From contig NZ_CP130832.1 of the NCBI RefSeq assembly GCF_030549615.1, forward strand, positions 2,976,001 through 3,040,000: a DNA stretch of 64,000 bases, read 5' to 3'. Shown piece by piece: positions 25,732 through 35,100 of this stretch. How positions within the stretch are numbered: the first letter of the stretch is position 1; the number at the start of each line of letters is the position of its first letter. Position numbers and translations under genes: made by a program. Source of the stretch: Stenotrophomonas sp. 610A2. Lineage in GTDB: Bacteria; Pseudomonadota; Gammaproteobacteria; Xanthomonadales; Xanthomonadaceae. Below the pieces are notes generated by a model. It did not search any database. It saw nothing but the letters and a program-made list of their open reading frames with translations, and was not told the DNA's origin.

Positions 25732-27966
25732 ATGCATCGCCCCCGTGCAACCACTCCGCTTTCGCTTTCACTGCTATCGACCGCCCTGGCCGTCGCTCTT
25801 GCTGGCAATCCCGCTGCTGCGCGCGCAGAAGCACCGGCCGACAACGCAACCACGCTGGATGCAGTGAAGGTCGTCGCCGAAGGCGAGCTGCCCAACTCCT
25901 ATACCGTCAAGCACGCCAGCACGGCGACCAAGCTGGACCTGTCGCTGCGCCAGACGCCGCAGTCGGTGACGGTCATCACCCGCCAGCGCCTGGACGACAT
26001 GGGCCTGTTCTCGCTGTCCGACGTGATGGGCCAGGTCACCGGCGTGCATGTCTCGGTCACCGACAGCGAGCGCATCAACTATGTCTCGCGCGGCTACAAC
26101 ATCACCAATTTCCAGGTCGATGGCATGCTCAACACGTTCGGCGGGTCGATCAAGACCAATACCGACAACGTGATCTATGAGCGCATCGAAGTGGTCCGCG
26201 GCGCCACTGGCCTGACCACCGGCGCAGGCGATCCGTCCGGCACCATCAGCTTCGTGCGCAAGCGCCCCACCGACACCGTGCAGATGGGCGCCAACCTCAC
26301 GCTCGGCCGTTGGAGCAACCAGCGCATGGAGTTCGACATCGGCGGCCCGGTGGCCTGGGACGGCCGCATCCGCGCCCGCGCGGTCGCCGCCAAGCAACAG
26401 AGCGATTCTTTCCGCGATGTCTACAAGCTCGACAAGAACGTGTTCTACGGCATCATCCAGGCTGACGTCACCGACAGCACCCTGCTTGAGCTCGGCTACG
26501 AGTACCAGTCGCCAGAGACTTCCGGCGTGACCTGGGGCGTAGTGCCTTACTGGGGTGTGGATGGCAAGCCGGCCAACCTGCCGCGCTCGACCAACATGTC
26601 AGCCTCGTGGAGCCAGTGGCCCATCGTCGAGAAGACCAGCTTTGCCCGCATCGAGCAGCAGCTCGGCGCCGGTTGGGCATTGAAGGGCAGCTTCACCCAC
26701 GCCGATCGTGAGACCGATGGCAGCGTCTGGTACGGCGCCAATGGCTTCCCGCGCCCGGATGGCACCGGCGTCACCGCCTACCTGTCGCATTTCGCTGAAC
26801 AGAGCACCATGGATGTGTTCGACGTGAACGTCGGCGGCAACTTCAAGCTGTTCGGCCGCGAGCACGAGCTGGTGTTCGGCGTAGGCGAGTCCTTGCGCAA
26901 GGGCGAGTACCCGTCCATCACCATCCCCGACTATCCCGACGACTACGCGCGGGTGCCGGACTGGCGCAACTGGACCGGCAACATCCCGGAACTGCCGATC
27001 GTGCGCAACGGCTACCTGGGTTCGGAAGACGAGTTGAAGCAGCGCGCTGCCTATGTCGCCGCCCGCCTGCAGTTGGCCGACCCACTGCTCGCCGTCGCCG
27101 GTGCCCGCTACAGCACCTGGGAAACCAAGACCTGGCGTTATACCTACGACACCGCCGGCAACCGCACCGGTACCACCCGCACGGGTTACAAGCCGGAGAA
27201 CACGCTTACCCCGTACCTCGGCCTGATCTACGACATCAACAAGTACTTCAGCGCCTACGCCAGCTATACCGACATCTTCCAGCCGCAGAACTACCGCGAC
27301 AAGAACAACAGCTACCTGGAGCCGGTGGTCGGCGACATGTGGGAAGCCGGCTTCAAGGCTGAATTCTTCGATGGCCTGCTCAACACCTCGGCCGCTGTGT
27401 TCAAGGGCGTCAAGGACAACGTCGCCGAACTGGACGACAGCGTGCCGGTGAACTCGCTGCCCGATGGTTCCAGCGCCTACCGTTCCACCGGCAAGGGCAA
27501 CAAGGTCAAGGGTTGGGAAGTGGAAGCACAGGGCAGCCTGGGCGAGCACTGGAATCTGTCGGCCGGCTTTGCCCATACCACCACCTACAGCCAGGCAGGC
27601 GTTCGCCAGAACACCACCACCCCGGTGGACACGTTCCGCCTCAACACCAGCTGGCGTCCGGGCGGTGCCGAAGGTCGCTTCTGGCTTGGCGGCGGTGCCA
27701 CATGGCAGAGCGAGATCTGGCGCAACAGCAGCAAGCCCGCGGCCGACTACCTGACCAGTGGCCGCACCGTAAGTGCGCGCATCACCCAGGACTCGTTCTA
27801 CCTGCTGAACCTGTCGGCGGGCTACCGCTTCAACGAGAACTTCAGCGCCCAGCTCAACGTCAACAACCTGCTGGACAAGGAGTACTTCAGCAACGTGGGC
27901 TTCTACAACGGCGTGTACTGGGGTGAGCCGCGCAATGTGCTGCTGACCCTGCGCTGGAAGCTCTAA
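25732..27966 (+). CDS. TonB-dependent siderophore receptor
   Basis: A 744-residue outer-membrane receptor for a ferric siderophore. After a signal peptide (cleavage near ARA-EAP) comes a short extension with a TonB-box-like segment (LDAVKVVAE), the plug domain (LRQTPQSVTVITRQRLDD...VSRGYNITNFQVDG...VVRGATGLTTGAGDPSGTISFVRKRPT) and a 22-strand barrel ending in RNVLLTLRWKL with no final aromatic. The QTPQSVTVI and GDPSGTI marks are typical of the TIGR01783 siderophore class (FpvA, FhuE, FoxA). No N-terminal signalling domain is present, so it should not drive an anti-sigma system. ATG 25732 has AGGAAA upstream. It heads an iron-uptake operon behind a Fur-like box. Confidence 0.93.
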   Translation: MHRPRATTPLSLSLLSTALAVALAGNPAAARAEAPADNATTLDAVKVVAEGELPNSYTVKHASTATKLDLSLRQTPQSVTVITRQRLDDMGLFSLSDVMGQVTGVHVSVTDSERINYVSRGYNITNFQVDGMLNTFGGSIKTNTDNVIYERIEVVRGATGLTTGAGDPSGTISFVRKRPTDTVQMGANLTLGRWSNQRMEFDIGGPVAWDGRIRARAVAAKQQSDSFRDVYKLDKNVFYGIIQADVTDSTLLELGYEYQSPETSGVTWGVVPYWGVDGKPANLPRSTNMSASWSQWPIVEKTSFARIEQQLGAGWALKGSFTHADRETDGSVWYGANGFPRPDGTGVTAYLSHFAEQSTMDVFDVNVGGNFKLFGREHELVFGVGESLRKGEYPSITIPDYPDDYARVPDWRNWTGNIPELPIVRNGYLGSEDELKQRAAYVAARLQLADPLLAVAGARYSTWETKTWRYTYDTAGNRTGTTRTGYKPENTLTPYLGLIYDINKYFSAYASYTDIFQPQNYRDKNNSYLEPVVGDMWEAGFKAEFFDGLLNTSAAVFKGVKDNVAELDDSVPVNSLPDGSSAYRSTGKGNKVKGWEVEAQGSLGEHWNLSAGFAHTTTYSQAGVRQNTTTPVDTFRLNTSWRPGGAEGRFWLGGGATWQSEIWRNSSKPAADYLTSGRTVSARITQDSFYLLNLSAGYRFNENFSAQLNVNNLLDKEYFSNVGFYNGVYWGEPRNVLLTLRWKL

Positions 27967-28021
27967 TCCCTCCAGGGAACCACTGCCAGGCAGTGGCGGC
28001 CAGGGACGGCCGACTTATTCC

Positions 28022-28046
28022 ACGCCACCGGCCTTGCCGGTGGCGT
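28022..28046 (+). terminator. Hairpin between receptor and downstream genes (attenuator-like)
   Basis: A perfect 11-bp stem (ACGCCACCGGC with its complement) and a 3-nt loop lie 55 bp after the receptor stop and 29 bp before the DUF3649 gene. There is no T-run, so it may be a partial terminator or a 3-prime end protector that sets receptor mRNA above the downstream genes. Confidence 0.5.
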
Positions 28047-28074
28047 CCGTATTGATCCGACTTTGCAGGTTCCT

Positions 28075-28401
28075 GTGGACAGCACGCCTCTCGCCAGCCC
28101 CTGGTACACCCGTCTTGGCAGTTTCTTCGCACGCCCCAGGCTGGGCGTGTTGTCGCGCTCGCTTGCCGCCATCGTCGGCGGCTATGCGCTGGCCGCCACT
28201 TGCTCGATGTTCTTCGCCGTGGCCTTGCCCATCGCCCGCAGCCAGGCCGTACTGACCGGCATGCTGGTCGCCATCGTGCTGTGCGCCTGCGCCGCATTGT
28301 GGGCATTCGCTACCCGCAGCGCGCTGCGTGCCTGGGTCGGCATCCTGATCCCAACCGCGCTGTTCTGGCTGGGTACGCAGTGGCTCGGAGGTGCAGCATG
28401 A
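28075..28401 (+). CDS. DUF3649 small inner-membrane protein (iron-uptake accessory)
   Basis: A protein of about 108 residues with three predicted helices (about 26-50, 58-78, 84-101). It matches the DUF3649 pattern seen in operons with TonB receptors, PepSY-TM proteins and DUF3325. GTG 28075 has GCAGG just upstream; a TTG at 28063 is the other option. The stop overlaps the next ATG by 4 bp (ATGA). Its exact role in siderophore-iron handling is unknown. Confidence 0.75.
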   Translation: MDSTPLASPWYTRLGSFFARPRLGVLSRSLAAIVGGYALAATCSMFFAVALPIARSQAVLTGMLVAIVLCACAALWAFATRSALRAWVGILIPTALFWLGTQWLGGAA

Positions 28402-30020
28402 AGAACGGATTCCGCCAATCGATGGCGTGGCTGCACACCTGGACCGGCTTGCTGGTCGGTTGGTTGCTGTTGCTGATCTTCATGGCTGGCACCGCCAGCT
28501 ATTACCGCGAGGAGATCAGCCGCTGGATGCGGCCCGAGCTGCCACGCAGCACGGTCAGTGCCGACGATGCCGCTGGCCGCGCGCTCAGCTTCCTGCAGCA
28601 CAAGGCGCCGCAGGCCGAGAGCTGGAGTGTCACCCTTCCCGATGCCCGCAACCCGGCGATGCGCATGTTCTGGCGCAATCCGGAATCGATGGTCAAACCG
28701 CCAGTCGAGGGCGAGAAGCGTCGCCGTCGTGGCGGGGGGCGCTTTGGTGACGCCACCGTCGATCCCAATACCGGCAACGAAGTCACCGCACGCGAAACCC
28801 GCGGTGGTGATTTCTTCTACCGCCTGCACTTCGACCTGCATTACATCCCGGTGATATGGGCCCGCTACATCGTTGGCTTCTGCGCGATGTTCATGCTGGT
28901 GGCGATCATCACCGGTGTGATCACCCACAAGAAGATCTTCAAGGACTTCTTCACCTTCCGCCCGCAGAAAGGCCTGCGTTCGTGGTTGGATTTCCATAAC
29001 GTCAGCGCAGTGATGGCCTTGCCGTACCACGCCATGATCACCTACACCGGCATCGTTACCTTGATGTTCCTGTACTTGCCATGGGGCGTGAAATCGGCCT
29101 ATCCGAACGACGAGGACGCCTTCTTCAGTGAAGCCTTCGCACGCATGGCCGAAGTTGAATCACCGGGCCAAGGCACGGCGGTTCCCGTGCCGATCCAGCA
29201 ACTGATGGACAGCGCGCGCAAACAGTGGAACGGCGCCGATATCGCAGGCTTCACCGTGTACCGCCCCGGCGCTGCCAATGCGGTGGTCGACATCCAGCAA
29301 CGCGATGGAAAGCGCCTGTCGATAGATACGCCGTCGCTGCGCTATGACGCAGTCAGCGGCCAGTTGTTGGAAGCCAGTCCTGGTGCCGGTGGTGCAACGC
29401 AGACGCGCGGCGTGATGTATGGCCTGCACCTGGCGCGCTTCGCCGATTGGGGACTGCGTGCCCTGTTCTTCCTGTCCGGATTGATCGGCTGCCTGATGGT
29501 GGCCAGCGGCGTTGTGCTGTGGGCGGTGAAGGAGCGGCCCAAGCACGCCAAGTCCGGCAAGACCGGCTTCGGCCTGCGCCTGGTCGATGCCTTGAACATT
29601 GGTGCGGTCGCCGGCCTGCCGATCGCCTTCGCCGCGTATTTCTGGGGGAATCGATTGTTGCCGGTGCAGCTGGCCGAGCGCAGCGACGCCGAGATCAAGG
29701 TGTTCTTCTATGCATGGGCCGCATCACTGCTGGCCGCCTTCATCTGGCCCAAGCGGATGATGTGGGCATGGCAGCTGTATGTCGGCGCGGCGTTGTTCGC
29801 GCTGCTTCCGGTGGTCAATGCCTTCACCACACAGGCGCATCTTGGCGCGACCATTGCATCAGGTGACTGGGTATTGGCGAGCTTCGACCTGACCATGGTC
29901 GCCTTCGGCGCAATGTTGGCGTACTGCGGTTGGCGCATGCAGCACTGGCAGCCACCGTTGAGCGCTGCCGAGAAAAAACGCAGGCAACAGGCCGCAGTCG
30001 CGGCGGAGGCAAGCGCATGA
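28398..30020 (+). CDS. PepSY-associated TM protein, ferric-siderophore reductase candidate
   Basis: A 540-residue inner-membrane protein. The N-terminal block SMAWLHTWTGLLVGWLLLLIF with its His, a long periplasmic loop rich in basic residues, and helices at about 155-180, 195-225, 345-370, 395-415 and 425-510 match the PepSY-TM/PiuB family. Conserved His residues in the helices (WLHTW, FDLHYIP, WLDFHNVSA, YGLHLARF) could bind heme, and relatives such as FoxB or the FpvG-type act as siderophore reductases. ATG 28398 overlaps the DUF3649 stop. It is part of the receptor operon. Confidence 0.87.
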   Translation: MKNGFRQSMAWLHTWTGLLVGWLLLLIFMAGTASYYREEISRWMRPELPRSTVSADDAAGRALSFLQHKAPQAESWSVTLPDARNPAMRMFWRNPESMVKPPVEGEKRRRRGGGRFGDATVDPNTGNEVTARETRGGDFFYRLHFDLHYIPVIWARYIVGFCAMFMLVAIITGVITHKKIFKDFFTFRPQKGLRSWLDFHNVSAVMALPYHAMITYTGIVTLMFLYLPWGVKSAYPNDEDAFFSEAFARMAEVESPGQGTAVPVPIQQLMDSARKQWNGADIAGFTVYRPGAANAVVDIQQRDGKRLSIDTPSLRYDAVSGQLLEASPGAGGATQTRGVMYGLHLARFADWGLRALFFLSGLIGCLMVASGVVLWAVKERPKHAKSGKTGFGLRLVDALNIGAVAGLPIAFAAYFWGNRLLPVQLAERSDAEIKVFFYAWAASLLAAFIWPKRMMWAWQLYVGAALFALLPVVNAFTTQAHLGATIASGDWVLASFDLTMVAFGAMLAYCGWRMQHWQPPLSAAEKKRRQQAAVAAEASA

Positions 30021-30349
30021 TGCTGCTTGCCCTGGGTTTGTCGTTCGCTGCGTTCGCCGCCTTGTCGTTGGCGATGGAGAAGCACCAGCTGGAGCTGCAC
30101 GGCAAGGCCGCCGCCAGCACCGCGCGCATGCGGTTGTGGCGTTGGCTGGGTTGGAGCCTGCTGACGGTTGCGTTCGCGCTGTGCGTCTGGCGACACGGCT
30201 GGGCGTTGGGGCCGGTGTGGTGGCTGGGTGCAATGACGGTCGCCGGCCTGCTGCTGGCGTTTGGCCTGTATCCCTATCGCCCCCGCTGGATCGCGCCATT
30301 GGCGTGGGCGTTGCCGGTAGTGGGGCTTGCAGCAGCAACCCTGCTGTAG
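30017..30349 (+). CDS. DUF3325 small inner-membrane protein
   Basis: A 110-residue protein with three helices (about 2-20, 42-60 and 66-108 split by a short basic loop) and the DUF3325 pattern FAALSLAMEKHQ...LGKAAAS-like. It is the last gene of the receptor-DUF3649-PepSY-DUF3325 operon and overlaps the previous stop by 4 bp. Its stop codon TAG lies within the GTAG boundary of a SMAG repeat, so the mobile-type repeat appears to have landed at or supplied the gene end. Confidence 0.78.
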   Translation: MMLLALGLSFAAFAALSLAMEKHQLELHGKAAASTARMRLWRWLGWSLLTVAFALCVWRHGWALGPVWWLGAMTVAGLLLAFGLYPYRPRWIAPLAWALPVVGLAAATLL

Positions 30350-30665
30350 AGCCGAGCCATGCTCGGCTGGGGCGTTACCGGGATCGCTTTTTGTAGTGCC
30401 GAGCCATGCTCGGCTGGGGACTTACCGGGCAGCGCAAAAAGCACCCCTCCCCAGCCCTCCCCTTGGCCTGCGGCCAAAGGGAGGGGAGCACGGTAGTGCC
30501 GAGCCGTGCTCGGCTGGGGTGTTACCTGTAGTGCCGAGCCATGCTTGGCATGGGGTGTTACCTGTAGTGCCGAGCCATGCTCGGCATGGGCTTCACCGGT
30601 AAGGCCTCTGCCGAGCATGGCTCAGCACTACGGGTGAAGCCTCTGCCGAGTATGGCTCGGCACTA
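30346..30665. repeat. Cluster of seven SMAG palindromes
   Basis: Five forward copies (starting 30346, 30393, 30493, 30528, 30564) and two inverted copies (30609-30631, 30643-30665) of the GTAG-bounded palindrome with core GCCGAGCCATGCTCGGC are packed into 320 bp between the convergent DUF3325 and rlmKL genes. A CCCTCCCCTTGG...CCAAAGGGAGGG hairpin (about 30455-30486) lies inside. Several cores carry single changes (CCGTGC, CTTGGC, CTCAGC, GTATGG). No gene is present. Confidence 0.88.
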
Positions 30666-30682
30666 CGGTGAGGCCGCCGGTG

Positions 30683-32821
30683 TTAGACCCGGCGCAGTTC
30701 CCAGGCGCGGTGGATACGGGCGTTGCGCTCGAAATCCGGGCCGATGGTCTGTGCGGAAATCTCGCGGCAGATCGCAAACTCGGCAACCGCGTTCTCGTCC
30801 AGCTTGAAGCGACGGAAGTTGTTGGAGAAATACAGCACGCCGTCGGACGTCAGGCGATCCATCGCTGCACGCAGCAGGCGCACGTGCTCGCGCTGGATAT
30901 CAAAGTCCTCGGCGCGTGCCGAGTTGGAGAACGTCGGCGGATCGCAGAAGATCACGTCGTAACGGTTCTTCTCCGCCTCCAGCCAGGTCATCGCGTCGCC
31001 CTGCACCAAGGTGTGCTGGCTGCCGCCCTTGCCGTTCAACGCGAGGTTGTCGGCACACCACTGCAGGTAGGTACCGGACAGATCCACGCTGGTGGTCGAG
31101 GATGCACCAGCAACGGCGGCTTCGACGCTGGCCACGCCGGTGTAGCAGAACAGGTTGAGGAAACGCTTGCCGCGTGCTTCCTGCGCCATGTGCGTACGCA
31201 GCGGGCGGTGGTCGAGGAACAGACCAGTATCCAGGTAATCGAACAGATTCACGCGCAGCAGCGCGTTGTTCTCGCGCACCAGGATGAACTCGCCGCGCTG
31301 CTCGAAGCGACCGTACTTGCTGCCGCCCTTGCCACGCTCGCGCGACTTCAGCGCTACCTGCTCGGCCGGCACCTGGAACACTTCGCGGGCAGCATTCAGC
31401 AGCTCGTTGCGACGGCGGCGCACATCCACATCCGGAATGGTGGCCGGCGCCGCGTATTCCTGCACGTGCAGGAAGGTGCGGTTCTTGCCACCATCTTCGC
31501 GGTATACGTCGATGGCCGCAGCATATTCCGGCAGATCGGCGTCGTAGGCGCGGAAGCAGGTGATGCCTTCGCGGTTCAGCCAGTTCTTGAACTTCTTCAG
31601 GTTCTTGCGCAGGCGGTTGGCCACCATCTGCGCGCCTTCGCTGAGCTCGCGCGGCTGGCCGGCGTTCTCACGCTCAGGCACCGCAATCGGATCACAGACG
31701 ATCAGCGCACATTCGATGGCGCCATTGAACATCTGGTACTTCTTGGCCGCGCGCAGCCCGGTGGCGAATGCCAGATCGGCGCTGCCGCACAGCAGGCTTG
31801 CGCGCCAGGTCGGCACCGCCCGCTTGAGTGCATCACCAATACGGCGGTACAGCACGGTATCGGCAGCCAGACGCTCGTCGTAGGGCGGGTTGCAGACCAC
31901 GCAACCGGTCTCCTGCGGCGGCACCTGCACGTCGGCGACGTCACGTACGCCGAACCAGATGGCTTCGCTGACACCAGCCACTTCGGCATTTTCCTTGGCC
32001 GCACGGATTGCCTGCGGATCGATATCGCTGCCGTGGATGACCTGCTTGAGCGCAGCGCGACCGGCCTGCTCACGCTCGCGCGCTTCGGCCATCAGCTCCT
32101 TCCACTGCGCCTGGTCGAAACCGCGCCAGCGGCTCGGCGGGATGCTGCCATGACGCTGCAGGCCCGGCGCCACGTCGGCGGCCATCAAGGCGCCTTCGAT
32201 CAGCAAGGTGCCGCTGCCGCACATCGGGTCGAGCAGACCACCGCCTTCGGCGTGGATCTTCGGCCAGTTGGCGCGCAGCAGCACGGCGGCAGCCAGGTTT
32301 TCCTTCAGCGGCGCGTCGTTCTGCGCCATGCGCCAGCCGCGACGGTGCATCGGGCCACCGCCGAGGTCGATCGAGATCGTCGCCCTGCCCTTGCGCAGCG
32401 ACAGATTGATGCGCACGTCCGGGAATTCAACATTGACCGACGGCCGCTCCATGCCCTGGTCACGCAGGCTGTCGACCACGCCGTCCTTGACCCGCTGCGC
32501 GGCGAACCGTGCATGGGTGATGGCGGTGCCGGACACATGTGCGTCCACCGACAAGGTCAGCTCCGGGGTGATGTGCTGGTCCCACGGCATCGCCGCAACA
32601 CCTTGGTACAGCGAATTCTCGTCCGGGCACTCGAATTCCTGCAGCGGCCACAGCACGCGGCTGGCCAGGCGCGACCACAGCACCACGCGCTGCGCATCGC
32701 GCAGTTCGCCCTCGGCATTGACGCCGGAAATGGTGGCGGTCGCCCGCGGCAGGCCCATCGCCAGCAGTTCGTCGGCGAGCAGATATTCAAGGCCTTTGGC
32801 GCAGGAAACAAAGAAATTCAC
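30683..32821 (-). CDS. rlmL: Bifunctional 23S rRNA methyltransferase RlmK/RlmL (m7G2069 and m2G2445)
   Basis: A 712-residue fusion that methylates two guanines in helix 74 of 23S rRNA. The N-terminal half has a THUMP domain (about 45-155) and the RlmL methyltransferase with SAM motif [19 protein letters not shown] and catalytic [11 protein letters not shown]. The C-terminal half is RlmK, with SAM motif [20 protein letters not shown] and [14 protein letters not shown] 32821 gives the standard N terminus [15 protein letters not shown]; a TTG 12 bp upstream is less likely. Full length and intact. Confidence 0.95.
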   Translation of the reverse strand: MNFFVSCAKGLEYLLADELLAMGLPRATATISGVNAEGELRDAQRVVLWSRLASRVLWPLQEFECPDENSLYQGVAAMPWDQHITPELTLSVDAHVSGTAITHARFAAQRVKDGVVDSLRDQGMERPSVNVEFPDVRINLSLRKGRATISIDLGGGPMHRRGWRMAQNDAPLKENLAAAVLLRANWPKIHAEGGGLLDPMCGSGTLLIEGALMAADVAPGLQRHGSIPPSRWRGFDQAQWKELMAEAREREQAGRAALKQVIHGSDIDPQAIRAAKENAEVAGVSEAIWFGVRDVADVQVPPQETGCVVCNPPYDERLAADTVLYRRIGDALKRAVPTWRASLLCGSADLAFATGLRAAKKYQMFNGAIECALIVCDPIAVPERENAGQPRELSEGAQMVANRLRKNLKKFKNWLNREGITCFRAYDADLPEYAAAIDVYREDGGKNRTFLHVQEYAAPATIPDVDVRRRRNELLNAAREVFQVPAEQVALKSRERGKGGSKYGRFEQRGEFILVRENNALLRVNLFDYLDTGLFLDHRPLRTHMAQEARGKRFLNLFCYTGVASVEAAVAGASSTTSVDLSGTYLQWCADNLALNGKGGSQHTLVQGDAMTWLEAEKNRYDVIFCDPPTFSNSARAEDFDIQREHVRLLRAAMDRLTSDGVLYFSNNFRRFKLDENAVAEFAICREISAQTIGPDFERNARIHRAWELRRV

Positions 32822-32953
32822 GGGAGATATCAACTTTCAGAAAGGGAATCAGGCCAGCCAGACGGGCGGGCACGGTGACCGGCCCCGGGGCATCCAGGGG
32901 CCCTATTGTAGGCAGTTGCCCGCCGCGCCGTCGGTTTCAGCCGGCAGCCGCGT

Positions 32954-33481
32954 TCACAAACCGCGCAGCAAGGCCTCAAAGGCCTGGCAGGAAGCGTCCA
33001 CATGCCGCATCAGGCGGTGGCCGTCGTTGACCAGCAGCAGCCGCGCTTTGCGCTCGGCGGCCCAGGCGATGACATCGGCAGCCGGGATCAGCTCGTCGTT
33101 CCAGGCGTGGACCACGCTGATCGGCACCGCGGCGGCATCCAGCGCCGGCATCGGCCCCATCGTGGTCGGCGGCACCATCAGGAACAGCCCGGCTACCGGC
33201 ACCTGCAGCGAGGTGATCGCCGAGATATAGGCGCCCAGGCTGGACCCGGCCAGCACCAGCGGGCCCTGCCCGGCCTTTTCGGCTGCCCGCTCGATCAGCC
33301 GCTGCAGCCGTGCCGCCACATCGCCAACCCGGCTGATCTCGCTTCTGGCATCCAGATCGGTGTAGTCGGGACGTTCGTGGCTCCAGCCCAGGCGTTCGGC
33401 CACATCGGCCAGCGCGGTGACCTTGGTGGCGTCCGGGCCGCTCTCGAAGCCGTGCGACAGAATGCAATGGCCGCGGCTCAT
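32954..33481 (-). CDS. Small alpha/beta hydrolase (YqiA/UPF0227-like esterase fold)
   Basis: A 175-residue cytoplasmic hydrolase with a complete triad: S81 in LAGSSLGAYISA, D129 in VVHAWNDELIP and H155 in LVNDGHRLMRH. It starts with ILSHGFESGPDATK, typical of short alpha/beta hydrolases without a lid. ATG 33481 is taken as start; longer in-frame starts exist. It is divergent from the ampD-like gene, 51 bp apart. Substrate unknown. Confidence 0.83.
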   Translation of the reverse strand: MSRGHCILSHGFESGPDATKVTALADVAERLGWSHERPDYTDLDARSEISRVGDVAARLQRLIERAAEKAGQGPLVLAGSSLGAYISAITSLQVPVAGLFLMVPPTTMGPMPALDAAAVPISVVHAWNDELIPAADVIAWAAERKARLLLVNDGHRLMRHVDASCQAFEALLRGL

Positions 33482-33532
33482 GGCTGGCGGCAAGTCATGG
33501 GGGAATTCATGCGTGAATGCTAGCATCCACGC

Positions 33533-34096
33533 ATGCACCTGCCGCCCCCCATCATTGCCAAGCCACTGCCATACGAACACCAGTTGGCGCAGCGCAAGCT
33601 CGCCGATATCGACCTGGTGGTGATCCACTGCACCGAGTTGCCGGACCTGGCCACGGCGCGCGAATACGGTGAACGTGCGCTCTACGACAACGGCAGCGGC
33701 AACAGCGGCCATTACTACATCGACCGCGACGGCAGCATCCAGCAATACATCGCACTGGACCGCGTCGCCCACCACGTGCGCGGCATCAACCCGCGCTCGA
33801 TCGGCATCGAGCTGGTCAACCGTGGGCGCTGGCCGAACTGGTTCGACTCCAACAACCAGATCATGAGCGAGTCCTACCCCGAGGCGCAGATCGCCGCGCT
33901 GGTACGCCTGCTGGAATGGCTGCCGCAAGCGGTGCCCTCACTGCGCCATATCGCCGGTCATGAACAGTTGGATACCGCACTTGAGCCGGCCAGCGATGAC
34001 CCCAGCCTCAGCGTGCAACGCAAGCTCGATCCGGGCCCGATGTTCCCTTGGGAATTGGTGCTGCGCGCCATCGACCTGCAACGCATGCCGGACTGA
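33533..34096 (+). CDS. ampD: N-acetylmuramoyl-L-alanine amidase (AmpD/amidase_2 family)
   Basis: A 187-residue zinc amidase without signal peptide, so cytoplasmic, expected to cleave anhydro-muropeptides in cell-wall recycling. Zinc ligands fall in VVIHCTEL (His), SLRHIAGHEQLD (His region) and LDPGPMFPWE (Asp), with GHYYIDRDGSIQQYI and IGIELVNRGRWP as the family core. In Stenotrophomonas, loss of ampD-type amidases induces the L1/L2 beta-lactamases, so this may matter for resistance; whether it is AmpDI or a paralogue cannot be told here. Confidence 0.88.
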   Translation: MHLPPPIIAKPLPYEHQLAQRKLADIDLVVIHCTELPDLATAREYGERALYDNGSGNSGHYYIDRDGSIQQYIALDRVAHHVRGINPRSIGIELVNRGRWPNWFDSNNQIMSESYPEAQIAALVRLLEWLPQAVPSLRHIAGHEQLDTALEPASDDPSLSVQRKLDPGPMFPWELVLRAIDLQRMPD

Positions 34097-34112
34097 GCGT
34101 TCCTGCACCCGC

Positions 34113-35042
34113 CTATTGCGGCAGGTACTGGAACTTCTCGCCCGCCGTTACCGCAAGGTCGAGTCGATTGATGGCCGGCGCAATCGGGCACACCACATGC
34201 GGCGTGAAGGCGCAGGGCGGGTTTTCGGCGCGATTGAAATCCAGCTGCACCACGCCGTCCTTGGGCAGCCCGGCATACAGGTAACGCGCGCCACCATAGG
34301 TTTCTCGGCCGCTGGTGCGGTCGGAGAACAGGAAGAACAGCCGCTGTGATTCCGGTGCCCCCTCATCCAGCACTGGCTGCAGCCGGTAACTGCGCCCATC
34401 AATCTCGAACACCGCCTCGCCTGGCACCATGGCTGGCAATGGTGTGCCAATCGAGGTCAGCAGCACTGCCTGCTTGGGTGCCGGGAATGGATTCCATTTG
34501 GCACGGATGTTCCATTCCGGGCCCACCGGGAAGTGCTCGATCGCGGTGAATGCCAAGCGCCGTGGCGATTGCGGGTCACGGTAGCGCCAGCCAAGGATGC
34601 TGCCCGTGCGCACCAGATAGAACTCGGACTGACCAACCTGCACGCGGCTGGCCTCATTGACATGGGCAACACCGGCAATCAATTCCGCCCGCTGCAGGGG
34701 CTGACCATTCAGCATCGCGCCTGCTCGGGTGCTCGCATCGATGCTGGCCTGGCCATCCTTGCCCACCTGCAGGAAACCCAGCTCGGCGGGACCGGCAGGC
34801 AAGACAATGTCGTTTGCGGCCGCGCTGCCCACCCGGTACGCACCGGCCTTGAGTCGGCCCGAACCGGTGTAGCTGAGCCAACCATCGGGCGAGCGCAGAC
34901 TGGCCAAACGCTGTGCGCGCCACTGCTCGACGTCGCGCAGGTATTGGCGATCAGCAGCCGCGGACACACCACTGCCTGGCGCATCGCATGCACCAACAGC
35001 TACCGCCAACAGCGCTACGCCCAGCCATTTCAATAAATGCAC
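34113..35042 (-). CDS. DUF1684 lipoprotein
   Basis: A protein of about 309 residues with a lipoprotein signal ending at C19 (VAVGACD). The body has the DUF1684 pattern: DVEQWRAQRLASLRSPDGWL, the FHA-like strand region, GWRYRDPQSP, the central FPVGPEWNIRAKWNPFP and the C-terminal ENPPCAFTPHVVCPIAP. GTG 35042 gives the tightest signal peptide and lies after GGGGGA; ATG 35066 is an in-frame alternative. It ends 16 bp from the ampD-like stop (convergent). Function unknown. Confidence 0.82.
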   Translation of the reverse strand: MHLLKWLGVALLAVAVGACDAPGSGVSAAADRQYLRDVEQWRAQRLASLRSPDGWLSYTGSGRLKAGAYRVGSAAANDIVLPAGPAELGFLQVGKDGQASIDASTRAGAMLNGQPLQRAELIAGVAHVNEASRVQVGQSEFYLVRTGSILGWRYRDPQSPRRLAFTAIEHFPVGPEWNIRAKWNPFPAPKQAVLLTSIGTPLPAMVPGEAVFEIDGRSYRLQPVLDEGAPESQRLFFLFSDRTSGRETYGGARYLYAGLPKDGVVQLDFNRAENPPCAFTPHVVCPIAPAINRLDLAVTAGEKFQYLPQ

Positions 35043-35100
35043 GCTTCCCCCGAAGCCGCCTTCCATCAGCACCGTGCCCAATGCACGATGCCTTCATCAC

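Noticed and set aside
30668..32878. 736-codon open frame on the plus strand
   Set aside because: It lies exactly antisense to rlmKL, whose protein is full length with all motifs. Its translation has no domain and is rich in His/Arg/Gln, as expected for a shadow frame in high-GC DNA.
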